A DNA stretch of 64,000 nucleotides from Opitutaceae bacterium UBA2377 (GCA_002344205.1 DDSZ01000031.1:872-64871); one strand, 5' to 3'. Shown: positions 25,399-34,449, numbered from the stretch's first letter. Numbers and translations are program-made. The notes: a model not told the origin generated them from the sequence alone.

Positions 25399-25432
25399 GA
25401 TCCCCCGCTTTCGTCCGGGACATTGACTTCCC

Positions 25433-26284
25433 GTGCTCTACCTTCTTCTCACCTCGCTGGTCTGGGCTTTTTCCTTCGGGCTGATCAAGGGCCAGTTGAC
25501 GGGGCTGGATGCCACGGCGGTCGCCGTGCTCCGCCTGCTCTGCGCGTTGCTCGTTTTTCTGCCATTCTTCCGCTTTCGCGGACTGCCACGCCGCACCGCG
25601 GTGCGGCTCGCGTTCATCGGCGCGGTCCAGTTCGGCCTGATGTATGTGCTCTACCTCCGCGCTTTCGCCCTGCTCCAAGCCTACGAGGTCGCGCTCTTCA
25701 CCATCTTCACCCCGGTCTATGTCGCCCTGCTGGACGCCGCGCTGGCGCGGCGTTGGCAACCCCGCCACCTGCTCGCCGCCGGACTCGCGCTGCTCGGGGC
25801 CGGCGTGTTGCTGTGGCGCTCTACTTTGAGCCCCGGGCTCGCCGCCGGTTTCATCCTGGTGCAGTTCTCCAACCTTTGCTTCGCCGCCGGCCAGTTGGCT
25901 TGGAAGCGCACGCAGGCCCGGCTCGGCGACATCCCTCAGCGCGAGGTCTTTGCCCTGCTTTTTGCCGGCGCGCTCGTCACCACCACCGCCGTCTCCGCCT
26001 TTACGACCGACTGGGGTACCCTCCGTCTGACTTGGCCGCAGGCCGGGGTCATCGCCTACCTGGGCGTCATCGCATCGGGAGTTTGCTTCTTCTGGTGGAA
26101 CCTCGGCGCCACGCGGGTCAACACCGGCACCCTTGCGGTTTTTAACAATGCCAAGATCCCTCTGGCGGTCGCCGTCTCCCTGCTGTTTTTCGGTGAATCC
26201 GCGGATCCGCTCCGCCTGCTGGCCAGCCTCGCCCTGATGTTGGCCGCCATCGCCGTGGCCGAAGGTTGGCTCCGGCGCAGGTGA
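25433..26284 (+). CDS. DMT-superfamily (EamA) transporter
   Basis: A 283-residue inner-membrane protein with ten predicted TM helices in two EamA repeats of five (first LTSLVWAFSFGLIKGQL, second FILVQFSNLCFAAGQLAWKR). These are drug/metabolite exporters; the substrate is unknown. The start is a GTG at 25433 that lies directly before the first TM helix. It converges on the TPR gene with a 1-nt gap. Confidence 0.88.
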   Translation: MLYLLLTSLVWAFSFGLIKGQLTGLDATAVAVLRLLCALLVFLPFFRFRGLPRRTAVRLAFIGAVQFGLMYVLYLRAFALLQAYEVALFTIFTPVYVALLDAALARRWQPRHLLAAGLALLGAGVLLWRSTLSPGLAAGFILVQFSNLCFAAGQLAWKRTQARLGDIPQREVFALLFAGALVTTTAVSAFTTDWGTLRLTWPQAGVIAYLGVIASGVCFFWWNLGATRVNTGTLAVFNNAKIPLAVAVSLLFFGESADPLRLLASLALMLAAIAVAEGWLRRR

Positions 26285-26285
26285 T

Positions 26286-26930
26286 TCAGGTGCCCGTGCC
26301 GTCGGGGCCCGGCTTCAGCTTCTCGCGAAAATCGCCCGCGCCGTCCCAGTTTCCGCGGTTCACGGTCTGAGCAATGGCCGCCTGCCGCATCAGGTTCTGC
26401 GCGGGGCCATCCACGGCATTTCGCCGCAGGATGCCGTCGGCAATCGCCAGGGCTTCCGCCGGCCGGCCGACGTTCAGGAGCGCCTCGCCCAACGCGATGA
26501 GATTCGCTTCATCCGCGGGGGCCAGCTCGCGCACCGCGGTGCGGGCAAAGACCACGGTCTCCGGCCAGTCCAGTTTGGCCGCCGCCCCGGCCAGGAGTTT
26601 GAGCGCCGTCACACTGGTGGGATCGGACGCTAGCAGCTTGTCCGCCTGCGCTCGCAAAGCTTCGGGTCCGGTAGATTTTCCGCCCAGGAAAAAGGGGGCG
26701 CGCGACAGGACACCACCGACCTTTGCGACCAGCGGGTTTTTGGCGCGATGGCGGACGAGCTGCGCCGCACGCAACAGGCCGCGCACCGGCAGACAGCCCG
26801 GCGCTTCGGCCAGCAGCGGTTCGCACACCGCAATCACGTAGTCGGCGTTGCCCTGCTCGAGCGCCTTGCGTGCATTCTCCACCAGTTTCTGCTGGCGGAG
26901 ATCAAGCGCGGCGAGCGGCACATCGGGCAT
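26286..26930 (-). CDS. TPR-like helical repeat protein
   Basis: A 214-residue soluble protein of alpha-helical repeats: LVENARKALEQGNADYVIAV, AEAPGCLPVRGLLRAAQLV, LLASDPTSVTALKLLAGAAA, PADEANLIALGEALLNVGRP and AEALAIADGILRRNAV. These fit four to five TPR-like units, a protein-interaction scaffold. No signal peptide and no enzymatic motif. It follows glmM on the same strand by 10 nt, so it may be the last gene of a trpD-glmM-TPR unit. Specific function unknown. Confidence 0.75.
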   Translation of the reverse strand: MPDVPLAALDLRQQKLVENARKALEQGNADYVIAVCEPLLAEAPGCLPVRGLLRAAQLVRHRAKNPLVAKVGGVLSRAPFFLGGKSTGPEALRAQADKLLASDPTSVTALKLLAGAAAKLDWPETVVFARTAVRELAPADEANLIALGEALLNVGRPAEALAIADGILRRNAVDGPAQNLMRQAAIAQTVNRGNWDGAGDFREKLKPGPDGTGT

Positions 26931-26940
26931 GGCTCGACCC

Positions 26941-28278
26941 TCAGGTGGTCACTTCCAGATCCTGCCGCGCCGCCGCCTCCAACCGCCGCAGACCGGCCTG
27001 CACGGTGGCTTCGTCCGGACCTTCGATCAGCAGGCGCAGCTTGGGCTCGGTGCCGGAGTAGCGCACCAATACCCGGCCCCGGGTGCCAAGTTCTCTTTCC
27101 AACGCCGCCATCACCTCCTGCAGGTTCCGGCAATCGGCGAGGTCGGTTTTTTGCCGCACCGTGAGTGCGGCGCTCAGTTGCGGAAATTTCACCAACGTGC
27201 GGCGCAGCTCGGAGAGCGGCCGGCCGGTCTCCAGCATCACCTGGATAACCTTCAGGGCCGCCGCCAGACCGTCACCGGAAGGCGACAGTTCGGCCTGGAT
27301 GATGTGACCCGACGATTCGCCGCCCAGCGTGGCTCCCGTGGCGCGCATGCTCTCACCCACATAGCGATCGCCCACGAAGGTGCGCACCACGTGTCCGCCG
27401 GCCGCCCGGACCGCGGCATCCACCCCGAGATTGCTCTGCACCGTGACCACGAGGGTGTTTTGCGCGAGCGTCCCGCGGTTGAGCGCATGGACGGCCAGCA
27501 AGGTGAGAATCTCGTCGCCATCGAGCACCACACCCAGCTCGTCGCAAAGGATACAGCGATCACCGTCCCCGTCGTGCGCGATGCCCAGCCGGGCCCCGCC
27601 GGCCGATACCAATGCGGCCATGCGCCCGGGGTGTTCGCTGCCCACGCCGGCGTTGATGTTGTCGCCGGTAGGCGCATCGCCGATACCCCAGATTTCCGCC
27701 CCGAGGGAGTGCAACACCCGCCGGCTGGTCACGCAGGTGGCGCCATTGGCCGTATCGAGCACGATGCGCCAGCCCGCCAGCGCGCCTGCCGGCAACAGCG
27801 ACCGGAGCGACTCCACGTAAAACTCCTCCGCATCCTCGGCCGCCAGCGGGCCCACCGGCTTGGGCGGCAGCACGGGCAGCAGTTGCTCGACCGCCAGTTC
27901 CTCCTCGTCGGTGAGCTTCACGCCGCCGAAGGCGAAGAACTTGATACCATTGTCCGCGGCGGGATTGTGCGAGGCGGTGATGACCGCCCCGAGAATCGCA
28001 CCGCTGGCCCGCACCCGCAGGGCGACAGCCGGCGTCGGCACAACACCGAGCGCAACCGGCTCCAGCCCCGCCGCCACCAACCCCGCGGCCACGGCCGCCG
28101 CCAGCGGTTCGCCGGACGCCCGCGTATCGCGGCCAATCAGCACCCGGCCCCCGGCGGGATGCTGCCGGCGCGCCCACAAACCCGCCGCCCCCCCGAGGCG
28201 CGCGGCAAAATCAACATTGATCACCGGCCCGCCGTAGGGGCCGCGCACGCCGTCGGTGCCGAAGTAGTCGCGCTTCAT
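26941..28278 (-). CDS. glmM: Phosphoglucosamine mutase
   Basis: Converts glucosamine-6-phosphate to glucosamine-1-phosphate for UDP-GlcNAc, the precursor of peptidoglycan and LPS. The 445 residues have the GlmM N-terminal signature YFGTDGVRG, the phosphoserine loop ITASHNPAADNG (S103), the Mg loop DGDGDR (236-241), the sugar loop GGESSGH, and a C-terminal phosphate-binding loop RYSGTEPKLRL. The ATG at 28278 overlaps the trpD stop by 4 nt; an apparent 38-residue upstream extension runs inside trpD and is rejected. Confidence 0.95.
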   Translation of the reverse strand: MKRDYFGTDGVRGPYGGPVINVDFAARLGGAAGLWARRQHPAGGRVLIGRDTRASGEPLAAAVAAGLVAAGLEPVALGVVPTPAVALRVRASGAILGAVITASHNPAADNGIKFFAFGGVKLTDEEELAVEQLLPVLPPKPVGPLAAEDAEEFYVESLRSLLPAGALAGWRIVLDTANGATCVTSRRVLHSLGAEIWGIGDAPTGDNINAGVGSEHPGRMAALVSAGGARLGIAHDGDGDRCILCDELGVVLDGDEILTLLAVHALNRGTLAQNTLVVTVQSNLGVDAAVRAAGGHVVRTFVGDRYVGESMRATGATLGGESSGHIIQAELSPSGDGLAAALKVIQVMLETGRPLSELRRTLVKFPQLSAALTVRQKTDLADCRNLQEVMAALERELGTRGRVLVRYSGTEPKLRLLIEGPDEATVQAGLRRLEAAARQDLEVTT

Positions 28279-29327
28279 GTCCGGTAAAACTCCTTCGTCG
28301 CGGCGATCTTCGCCTTCACGGCCCCGCCCAGCAACAATTCCCGCGCCACCGGCAGTCCGTCCGTGACTGCCGGGACGCGGCCGCAAATCCACAGGGCCAC
28401 GGCCGTGTTGAGCACAATGGTGTCCACCAATCCACGGGGGCCGCGGCCGGCGAGGATCGCCTCGGTGAGCGCCAGGTTTTCGGTCACGTCACCGCCCCGC
28501 AGGTCGGCAAAGGCTGCGGACTCCAATCCGAATTCCTCCGCCCCCCACTCGCCCGCGACGGCCCGCAGCCGGCCGGCGCCCTGCACGAGGTTGCGCGTGG
28601 CCGTGGTGAGTTCGTCAATGCCCTGCCCCGGAGCAATCACCCCGTGCACCACCAGCCCGGCACCCGTGCCCAGCTCCTCCATTGCACCGGCCAGCCGCGG
28701 CACCCAGGCCGGGGCAAAAACACCCAGCACCGTGTGCGCCGGACGCGCGGGATTGATGAGCGGGCCGAGGATATTGAAAACCGTGCGCTGGCCCAGGGCG
28801 GCGAGCGCTTTTCGCACCGGTGCGATATGTTTGAACGCCGGATGATAGTTCGGCGCCAGCAGGTAGGCGAATCCCAGTTGCGCCATGGCCTCGCGCAGTT
28901 TTTCCGGCGGCGCCGCCAGATCCACCCCCAGCCCGGCGAGCAGGTCGGCGCTCCCGCATTTTGAGGTGATGCCGCGGTTGCCATGCTTGATGACCTTCAC
29001 CCCGGCGCTCGCCAGGGTGAGCACGACCACGCTGGAGATATTAAAGCCGCCGGCATGGTCGCCCCCGGTGCCCACGATGTCCACGGCCTCGGCGGCCCAA
29101 GCGCCCAAACCCGGATCCACCGCCCGGCCGCGAAAAGCCTGCGCAAAGGCGGCCACCTCGCCGGCCGTCTCGCCCTTGGCGGACAGCGCGGACAGAAACG
29201 TCGCCTTCTCCGCCTCAGGGACATCCGGCGCGGCCAGCGCGCCGGCCGCGAACTCCACCTGATCTGCTGCAAGATCCCGCGCCGCCTTCAGTTGCGCGGT
29301 GAGTTCATTCAGGCTTGGGCTTGGCAT
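28275..29327 (-). CDS. trpD: Anthranilate phosphoribosyltransferase
   Basis: Second step of tryptophan synthesis, joining anthranilate and PRPP. The 350-residue protein has the PRPP loop DIVGTGGDHAGGFNISS (the usual form is GTGGDGxxTFNIS, so the middle is slightly divergent), VIKHGNRGITSKCGSADLL, RTVFNILGPLINPA, and VVHGVIAPGQGIDEL. The ATG at 29327 gives the normal N-terminus. It is alone among trp genes here and forms an overlapping pair with glmM, an unusual partner. Divergent from uppP. Confidence 0.94.
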   Translation of the reverse strand: MPSPSLNELTAQLKAARDLAADQVEFAAGALAAPDVPEAEKATFLSALSAKGETAGEVAAFAQAFRGRAVDPGLGAWAAEAVDIVGTGGDHAGGFNISSVVVLTLASAGVKVIKHGNRGITSKCGSADLLAGLGVDLAAPPEKLREAMAQLGFAYLLAPNYHPAFKHIAPVRKALAALGQRTVFNILGPLINPARPAHTVLGVFAPAWVPRLAGAMEELGTGAGLVVHGVIAPGQGIDELTTATRNLVQGAGRLRAVAGEWGAEEFGLESAAFADLRGGDVTENLALTEAILAGRGPRGLVDTIVLNTAVALWICGRVPAVTDGLPVARELLLGGAVKAKIAATKEFYRT

Positions 29328-29372
29328 GTGGGAGAGACAGTGAGACGCCCTGACATTTGTCGGCAAATAAAA

Positions 29373-29400
29373 TTGCCCCGTTCCCGCAAAACCCTGACCT
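29373..29400 (+). promoter_or_regulatory. Candidate promoter for uppP
   Basis: TTGCCC (29373-29378), 16-nt spacer, TGACCT (29395-29400), then 6 nt to the GTG start at 29407. The -10 match is poor; the value lies in the same 16/6 geometry seen before 11317 and 15383. Confidence 0.25.
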
Positions 29401-29406
29401 GAACCT

Positions 29407-30399
29407 GTGCGTATCATCGCTTTCATCCTGCTGGGCAGCCTCACGTGTTCCCTCCTGCCGGCCAATCCGGCCGCGGCCGAAGCCCCGGCGGCGGAACTGA
29501 GCGTGCGCGATGCCATCATCCTCGGCGTCGTGGAGGGCGTGACCGAATTCCTGCCCATCTCCTCCACCGGGCATCTGATCATCACCACCCGCCTCTTGGG
29601 CTTGGAATCAACCGCCCCGCTGACCAACGCCGCCGGCGAACCGCTCTGGCACAAACCGCCCACACCCGCCAATCCGGCCGGCGAACCACTGACCCTCAAA
29701 CTCGCCGCCGACACCTACATCGTGGTCATCCAGATCGGCGCCATCCTCGCCGTGCTGCTGCTGTATTATGGCCAAGTTCATCATATGCTGCTCGGCCTCC
29801 TGGGCCGCGACAGCGCGGGTCTGCGGCTCTTTCGCAACCTGCTTTGCGCCTTCACGCCGGTCGCCGTGGTGGGACTCCTGGCCAGCGGTTGGATCGAGCG
29901 GAACCTGTTTTCCATCGGCACCGTGATCCTCGCGCTGATCTTTGGCTCGTTCCTCATGCTCTACGCCGAATACCGCCGGAAGCGGCGCTCCGGCATCGGC
30001 CGTGAAATACGGGACCCTTCCGATCTGTATGCCACCCAGGCTCTTGCCATCGGCTTTATCCAATGTCTGGCCCTCTGGCCCGGCATGAGCCGGTCTATGG
30101 TGACGATTGTCGGCGGCTATTTTGCCGGGCTCAGCCCGGCCCGGGCCGCCGAGTTCAGCTTTTTGGTCGGTTTGCCTGTCCTCGCCGGTGCCGCCGTCGT
30201 GAAGGGTTGGCGCTCCGGTCCGGCCATGATCGAGGTCTTCGGCTGGGGCAATGTCCTGCTCGGCATCTTCGTCGCCGCCGTCTCCGCCGCCATCGCGGTC
30301 AAGTTCCTTGTTACCTTTCTCTCCCGACAGGGACTAGCGGCTTTTGCCGTTTACCGGCTCGTGCTCGCGGCCCTGTTGGCCGGGGTTTTTTACCTGTAA
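29407..30399 (+). CDS. uppP: Undecaprenyl-diphosphatase (BacA/UppP)
   Basis: Inner-membrane phosphatase that recycles undecaprenyl diphosphate, the lipid carrier for peptidoglycan and O-antigen. The 330 residues carry the two active-site motifs EGVTEFLPISSTGHL (about 44-58) and PGMSRSMVTIVGGYF, with about eight TM helices. It is longer than the usual 270 because of a signal-like hydrophobic N-terminus (first 25 residues, ending NPAAAEA) and a polar insert (about 75-95, rich in Pro and Asn). The start is a GTG. Confidence 0.95.
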   Translation: MRIIAFILLGSLTCSLLPANPAAAEAPAAELSVRDAIILGVVEGVTEFLPISSTGHLIITTRLLGLESTAPLTNAAGEPLWHKPPTPANPAGEPLTLKLAADTYIVVIQIGAILAVLLLYYGQVHHMLLGLLGRDSAGLRLFRNLLCAFTPVAVVGLLASGWIERNLFSIGTVILALIFGSFLMLYAEYRRKRRSGIGREIRDPSDLYATQALAIGFIQCLALWPGMSRSMVTIVGGYFAGLSPARAAEFSFLVGLPVLAGAAVVKGWRSGPAMIEVFGWGNVLLGIFVAAVSAAIAVKFLVTFLSRQGLAAFAVYRLVLAALLAGVFYL

Positions 30400-30420
30400 A
30401 ACCTCCGGACGGTTAAGCGC

Positions 30421-30448
30421 TTGACGCACCAATTTCCGGGCCTTTACT
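30421..30448 (+). promoter_or_regulatory. Candidate promoter of the rpmF-plsX-fabH operon
   Basis: TTGACG (30421-30426), 16-nt spacer, TTTACT (30443-30448), in the 115-nt gap before rpmF. It predicts a leader of about 60 nt. Confidence 0.4.
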
Positions 30449-30514
30449 CCCAACCCTTTCACATCCTTCCTCGGCGTTTTTAAACCGCGCCACCCACTTA
30501 CAAAATCCACTCCC

Positions 30515-30694
30515 ATGGCTAATCCGAAACGCAAGCAGTCCAAACGCCGCAGCGCCAACCGCCGCGCCGCCAACGCTTTCAAGGCTCCCGAGTTCGCTAC
30601 CGATCCCACCGACGGCAGCCTGTTCCGCCCCCACCGCGTGAACCCGAAGAACGGCATGTATCGCGGCCGTCAGGTTATCAACGTCGAGGTCTGA
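30515..30694 (+). CDS. rpmF: 50S ribosomal protein L32
   Basis: A 59-residue basic protein beginning MANPKRKQSKRRSANRRAAN, the L32 N-terminal signature, and ending RGRQVINVEV. No CxxC zinc pair is present, so it is the zinc-independent form. Position supports the call: rpmF directly before plsX and fabH is a classic bacterial order linking ribosome and membrane-lipid synthesis. No Shine-Dalgarno sequence precedes the ATG. Confidence 0.93.
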   Translation: MANPKRKQSKRRSANRRAANAFKAPEFATDPTDGSLFRPHRVNPKNGMYRGRQVINVEV

Positions 30695-30728
30695 GCCTCG
30701 CGTCTGTCATTACGCAGCCATCCCCGCG

Positions 30729-31787
30729 ATGGTTAACACCCCAGGCGCATCCGGGCGGATCGCGGTAGATGCGATGGGCGGCGACCTTGGTCCCGCCGAA
30801 GTCGTTGAAGCCGTCCGCTTGGCCTTGGCGCGCGATGCTGCCCTGGCCCCGGTCACCCTCGTCGGCGATCAGGCCGTTCTGCAGCCGCTGCTCCTGAAGG
30901 CCGGCTTTGTCGGCAACCCGCACGTCTCGGTCCACCACGCCTCCGAAGTCATCACGATGGAGGACAAGCCGCTGGCCGGCCTGAAGAAAAAGAAAGATTC
31001 GTCCATGATCCGGGCCATCGAGCTCGTGAAGGACGGTCAGGCCAGCGTCGTCGTCAGTTGCGGCAACACCGGCGCACTCATGGCCGGCGGCACCATCCGG
31101 TTGCGCACCATGGAGGGCATAGCCCGCCCGGCCTTAGCGGCCATCGTGCCGCGCGAAGGCGGCCACTTCGTTCTCATCGACGCCGGGGCCAACCCCGAGG
31201 CCAAGCCCGAGCACCTGCTGCACAACGCCCTGCTCGGCAGCCACTACGCCCGGGTCATGCTTGGTATTGCGGCCCCCCGCATCGGGCTGATGACCATCGG
31301 CACCGAGGAGGGCAAGGGTAACGCCCTCATCACCGAGACCCACGACCTGCTCAAGCGCGCCAACGGCATCATCAATTACGCCGGACCCATCGAGGGCTTC
31401 CAGGTCTTCGCCGAACACGTGGACGTGGTGGTCTGCGACGGTTTTGTCGGCAACATCATGCTCAAGAGCTGGGAATCCCTCGTCAGCTTCTTCACCAGCA
31501 TGCTCAAGCAGGAACTCCGGGCCAATCCCATGCGCATGGCCGGTGCGGTGCTCTCCGCCGGCGCCTTCAAGGCCCTCAAGGAACGCGTGAACCCCGAGCG
31601 TTATGGCGGCGCCCCGCTCCTCGGTCTGCGCGGCAACATCCTCAAGGCCCACGGTTCCAGCAACCGCCACGCCATCGCCAGCGCCATCCGCGCCGCCAAC
31701 GAAATCATCCGCGCCGACCTCAACCACCGCATTGAGGCCGACATCACCCGTATCAACGAGCTGCTCGTCCAGCCCGTCGTCGGCTGA
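30729..31787 (+). CDS. plsX: Phosphate acyltransferase PlsX
   Basis: Makes acyl-phosphate from acyl-ACP, the first acyl donor for phosphatidic acid synthesis with PlsY. The 352-residue protein starts with the family hallmark IAVDAMGGDLGP and contains VVSCGNTGALMAGG, VLIDAGANPEAKPEHL, GLMTIGTEEGKGN and VVCDGFVGNIMLKS. Located between rpmF (34-nt gap) and fabH (15-nt gap), so surely one operon. Confidence 0.96.
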   Translation: MVNTPGASGRIAVDAMGGDLGPAEVVEAVRLALARDAALAPVTLVGDQAVLQPLLLKAGFVGNPHVSVHHASEVITMEDKPLAGLKKKKDSSMIRAIELVKDGQASVVVSCGNTGALMAGGTIRLRTMEGIARPALAAIVPREGGHFVLIDAGANPEAKPEHLLHNALLGSHYARVMLGIAAPRIGLMTIGTEEGKGNALITETHDLLKRANGIINYAGPIEGFQVFAEHVDVVVCDGFVGNIMLKSWESLVSFFTSMLKQELRANPMRMAGAVLSAGAFKALKERVNPERYGGAPLLGLRGNILKAHGSSNRHAIASAIRAANEIIRADLNHRIEADITRINELLVQPVVG

Positions 31788-31802
31788 GCCCTTTTCCCAT
31801 TC

Positions 31803-32795
31803 ATGGCATCCAAATCCACCGTCATTCTGGGCACCGGCCACTACGCCCCCGCCCGTATCCTGACCAACGATGAGCTGGCCAAGACCGTAGAGACCTCCGA
31901 CGAGTGGATCCGCACCCGCAGCGGCATCCGGGAACGCCGCATCGCCGCCCCCGACGAGAGCACCTCGGACATGGCCGTTGCCGCCGCCAAGGCCGCCCTA
32001 GCCGACGCCGGTCTTACCGCCGCCGACATCGACCTGCTGATTGTCGCCACGGTGACTCCCGATCTCCCCCTGCCCGCCGCCGCCTGTATCATCCAGCACA
32101 AGCTCGGCATCCCCACCCACGCGGCCTGCTTTGACCTCAACGCCGCCTGCTCCGGCTTCATTTACTCCCTCGACACCGCCAGCGCGATGATCGGTTCCGG
32201 CCGCTACCGCCATGCGCTGGTCATCGGGGCCGACAAACTCTCCGCCATCGTGGACTGGAAAGAGCGCACTACGTGCGTGCTGTTTGGCGACGGGGCCGGC
32301 GCGGTCGTCCTCGCCGCTTCGGATGATCCCAACCGCGGTATCATCGGGGCCCGGCTCGGCGCTTATGGCGACAGCGTGGACCTGCTCAAAATCCCCAAGG
32401 GCGGCAGCGACAACCCCGCAACGCCCGATTCCATCGCGGCCGGCGACCACTTCATGAAGATGAAGGGCAAGGAGGTCTTCAAACTCGCCGTGCGCGCCAT
32501 GGACGAGACCGCGCGGGATATTTTGGAACAACATCACCTGCGCGCTGATCAGATTTCCCTTGTGATTCCGCATCAGGCCAACCTCCGCATCATCGAAGCC
32601 GTGTCCGCATATCTGGAGCTGCCCATGGACCGCTTTGTCGTGAACGTGGACCGCTTCGGCAACACCTCCGCCGCCTCGGTGCCCATCGCGCTGGATGAAG
32701 CCCGCAAGGCCGGTCGCATCAAATCCGGCGACCTCCTGCTCCTCGTCGCGTTTGGGGCGGGCTTGACCTACGGTTCTGCGCTGATTCGCTGGTAA
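31803..32795 (+). CDS. fabH: 3-oxoacyl-ACP synthase III
   Basis: Starts fatty acid synthesis by condensing acetyl-CoA with malonyl-ACP. The 330-residue protein has the complete triad: C116 in NAACSGF, H257 in IPHQANLR and N287 in FGNTSAAS. Length and N-terminal STVILGTGHYAP are typical. Third gene of rpmF-plsX-fabH; the BamD-like gene follows only 11 nt later. Confidence 0.96.
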   Translation: MASKSTVILGTGHYAPARILTNDELAKTVETSDEWIRTRSGIRERRIAAPDESTSDMAVAAAKAALADAGLTAADIDLLIVATVTPDLPLPAAACIIQHKLGIPTHAACFDLNAACSGFIYSLDTASAMIGSGRYRHALVIGADKLSAIVDWKERTTCVLFGDGAGAVVLAASDDPNRGIIGARLGAYGDSVDLLKIPKGGSDNPATPDSIAAGDHFMKMKGKEVFKLAVRAMDETARDILEQHHLRADQISLVIPHQANLRIIEAVSAYLELPMDRFVVNVDRFGNTSAASVPIALDEARKAGRIKSGDLLLLVAFGAGLTYGSALIRW

Positions 32796-32806
32796 AACTT
32801 TTGCCC

Positions 32807-33880
32807 ATGTCCCTTCCGTTCTCCCGGCGCCTTCTCTGCACTCTCGCCCTCACCGTCCTCTGGTGCCTCGCCCCCTCCCGGCTCGCCGCGGAGCTGGTCT
32901 GGAGCCCTGACACCGGCTGGCGGGTTGAAGGCGGCGCACTCGCCGGCGTCGTGGGGGTAGAAGGCCGCACCGCCCTTGACCTGATGAATCGGGCCCGGGA
33001 CCGCGAAAACCGCGGCGATCTCACCGGTGCCATCAAGCTCTACAATCAGGTCGCCAAGCGTTACAACAACTCCATCTACGCGCCCGAAGCCCTTTACCGG
33101 GCCGGCCAGCTCCACCTACGCCGGCAACAACTGGTTAAAGCCTTCAATTCCTTCCAGCAGGTGCTGAGCCGCTACCCGAACACCAATCGCTTCAACGAGA
33201 TCATCGGCGAACAATACCGCATCGCCAGCTCAATGCTCGACGGCGCCCGCAACCGCTCTTGGGGCTGGCTGCCCTCCTTCACCCAGCGCAATCGCGCCAT
33301 TGAGTTTTTCGAGATCATCCTCTTCAACGCCCCGTTCAGCGATTACGCCCCGCTCGCCCTCATGAATATCGCGCGCGGCCACCAGCGGATGGGTCAACAG
33401 GAAGAGGCCATCTATGCGCTCGACCGCATGATCAACACCTATCCGCAGAGCCTGCTCGCCCCGGACGCCTACCTGAAGCTCGCCGAGACCCATGCCTCCC
33501 TTGTCCAAGGTCCCTATTACGACCAGGCCTCGACCAAAGAAGCCATCACCTACTTTCAGGACTTCATGATCCTTTTCCCGAGCGACCCGGGTATCGGCGA
33601 CTCCGAGAAAGGCCTGCAGGCGATGCGCACCATGCTCGCCGAGAGCAAGATCAAGATGGCCGATTTCTACTTCTACAAGCGCGACAACTACACCGCCGCC
33701 CGCGTTTTCTACAACGAAGCCATCACCGTTGAGCCAAATTCGTCCGCCGCCCAGCTTGCCCGCGAACGCCTTGCCGCGGTCGAGCGCAAAGCCGCCGCCA
33801 TCCAGCCCGCCCCGGTCGGCGAACCCGGCGACGCCGCCCCGGCGGCACCCGCGAAGAAAAAGCGCTTTTTCTTCTTCTAA
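32807..33880 (+). CDS. BamD-like outer-membrane biogenesis protein with TPR repeats
   Basis: A 357-residue exported protein related to BamD/YfiO, part of the machine that inserts beta-barrels in the outer membrane. It has a signal peptide (about 1-28), then TPR helices: DLMNRARDRENRGDLTGAIK, YAPEALYRAGQLHLRRQQLV, LALMNIARGHQRMGQQEEAI and KMADFYFYKRDNYTAARVFY. E. coli BamD is a lipoprotein, but no lipobox cysteine is seen here, so anchoring would differ. The C-terminus ends in the unusual KKKRFFFF. The ATG at 32807 is used; a TTG at 32801 is in frame. Next comes an LptE-like gene. Confidence 0.8.
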   Translation: MSLPFSRRLLCTLALTVLWCLAPSRLAAELVWSPDTGWRVEGGALAGVVGVEGRTALDLMNRARDRENRGDLTGAIKLYNQVAKRYNNSIYAPEALYRAGQLHLRRQQLVKAFNSFQQVLSRYPNTNRFNEIIGEQYRIASSMLDGARNRSWGWLPSFTQRNRAIEFFEIILFNAPFSDYAPLALMNIARGHQRMGQQEEAIYALDRMINTYPQSLLAPDAYLKLAETHASLVQGPYYDQASTKEAITYFQDFMILFPSDPGIGDSEKGLQAMRTMLAESKIKMADFYFYKRDNYTAARVFYNEAITVEPNSSAAQLARERLAAVERKAAAIQPAPVGEPGDAAPAAPAKKKRFFFF

Positions 33881-33925
33881 CCCGGATGCCACGCCGCATC
33901 GTGGGCTGATTCCTGTTTTGGCCCC

Positions 33926-34441
33926 ATGATCGCGCGTTTGTCGTTTTCCTTCTTCGCCCTCGCCCTGCTGTTCCTTGGCGCGGGTTGCAGCCACTACCGC
34001 CTCGGCACCGGTGCGGAACCCACCTTCCGCACGCTGCATGTGGCCCCCGTCGTGTCTCGCGCCCTGATTCCGCAGGCGCAGCCAATCACCAGTTCGCAGT
34101 TGCGCGAGGCCTTCATCCGCGACGGCCGGATCAGCCTCGTCAATGATCCGGCCGCGGCCGATGCCACCTTGATCCTGACGCTCACCGATTACCGGCGCGA
34201 AGTCGCCACCGTGCGCCCCGGCGATACCGGCCTCGCCCGAAAATTCGATATTACCCTCAGCGCCGAGCTGACTCTCCGCGACAACCGCACCGGCGCAGAC
34301 TTATTCGCCCGCCGACCGCTCACCGTGAAACGCGAGCTTTTCACCGACAGCGGCCAGACCCAGGCCGAATACCAGTTGCTGCCGCTGCTTGCGGCCGATT
34401 TGGCCGAAAAAGCCCGGCGCTCAGCGCTCGATGTGTGGTAA
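33926..34441 (+). CDS. LptE-like LPS-assembly lipoprotein
   Basis: A 171-residue lipoprotein: hydrophobic signal and lipobox LGAGC with the acylated cysteine at C21, followed by SHYRLGTGAEP. The body alternates strands and helices as in LptE (TLHVAPVVSRALIP, LREAFIRDGRISLVNDPAAA, ILTLTDYRREVATV, FDITLSAELTLRDNRTG), a fold that plugs the LptD barrel at the cell surface. LptE is poorly conserved in sequence, so the call leans on fold-like pattern, lipobox and proximity to the BamD-like gene. LptD is not in the window. Confidence 0.72.
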   Translation: MIARLSFSFFALALLFLGAGCSHYRLGTGAEPTFRTLHVAPVVSRALIPQAQPITSSQLREAFIRDGRISLVNDPAAADATLILTLTDYRREVATVRPGDTGLARKFDITLSAELTLRDNRTGADLFARRPLTVKRELFTDSGQTQAEYQLLPLLAADLAEKARRSALDVW

Positions 34442-34449
34442 ACTGCGCC

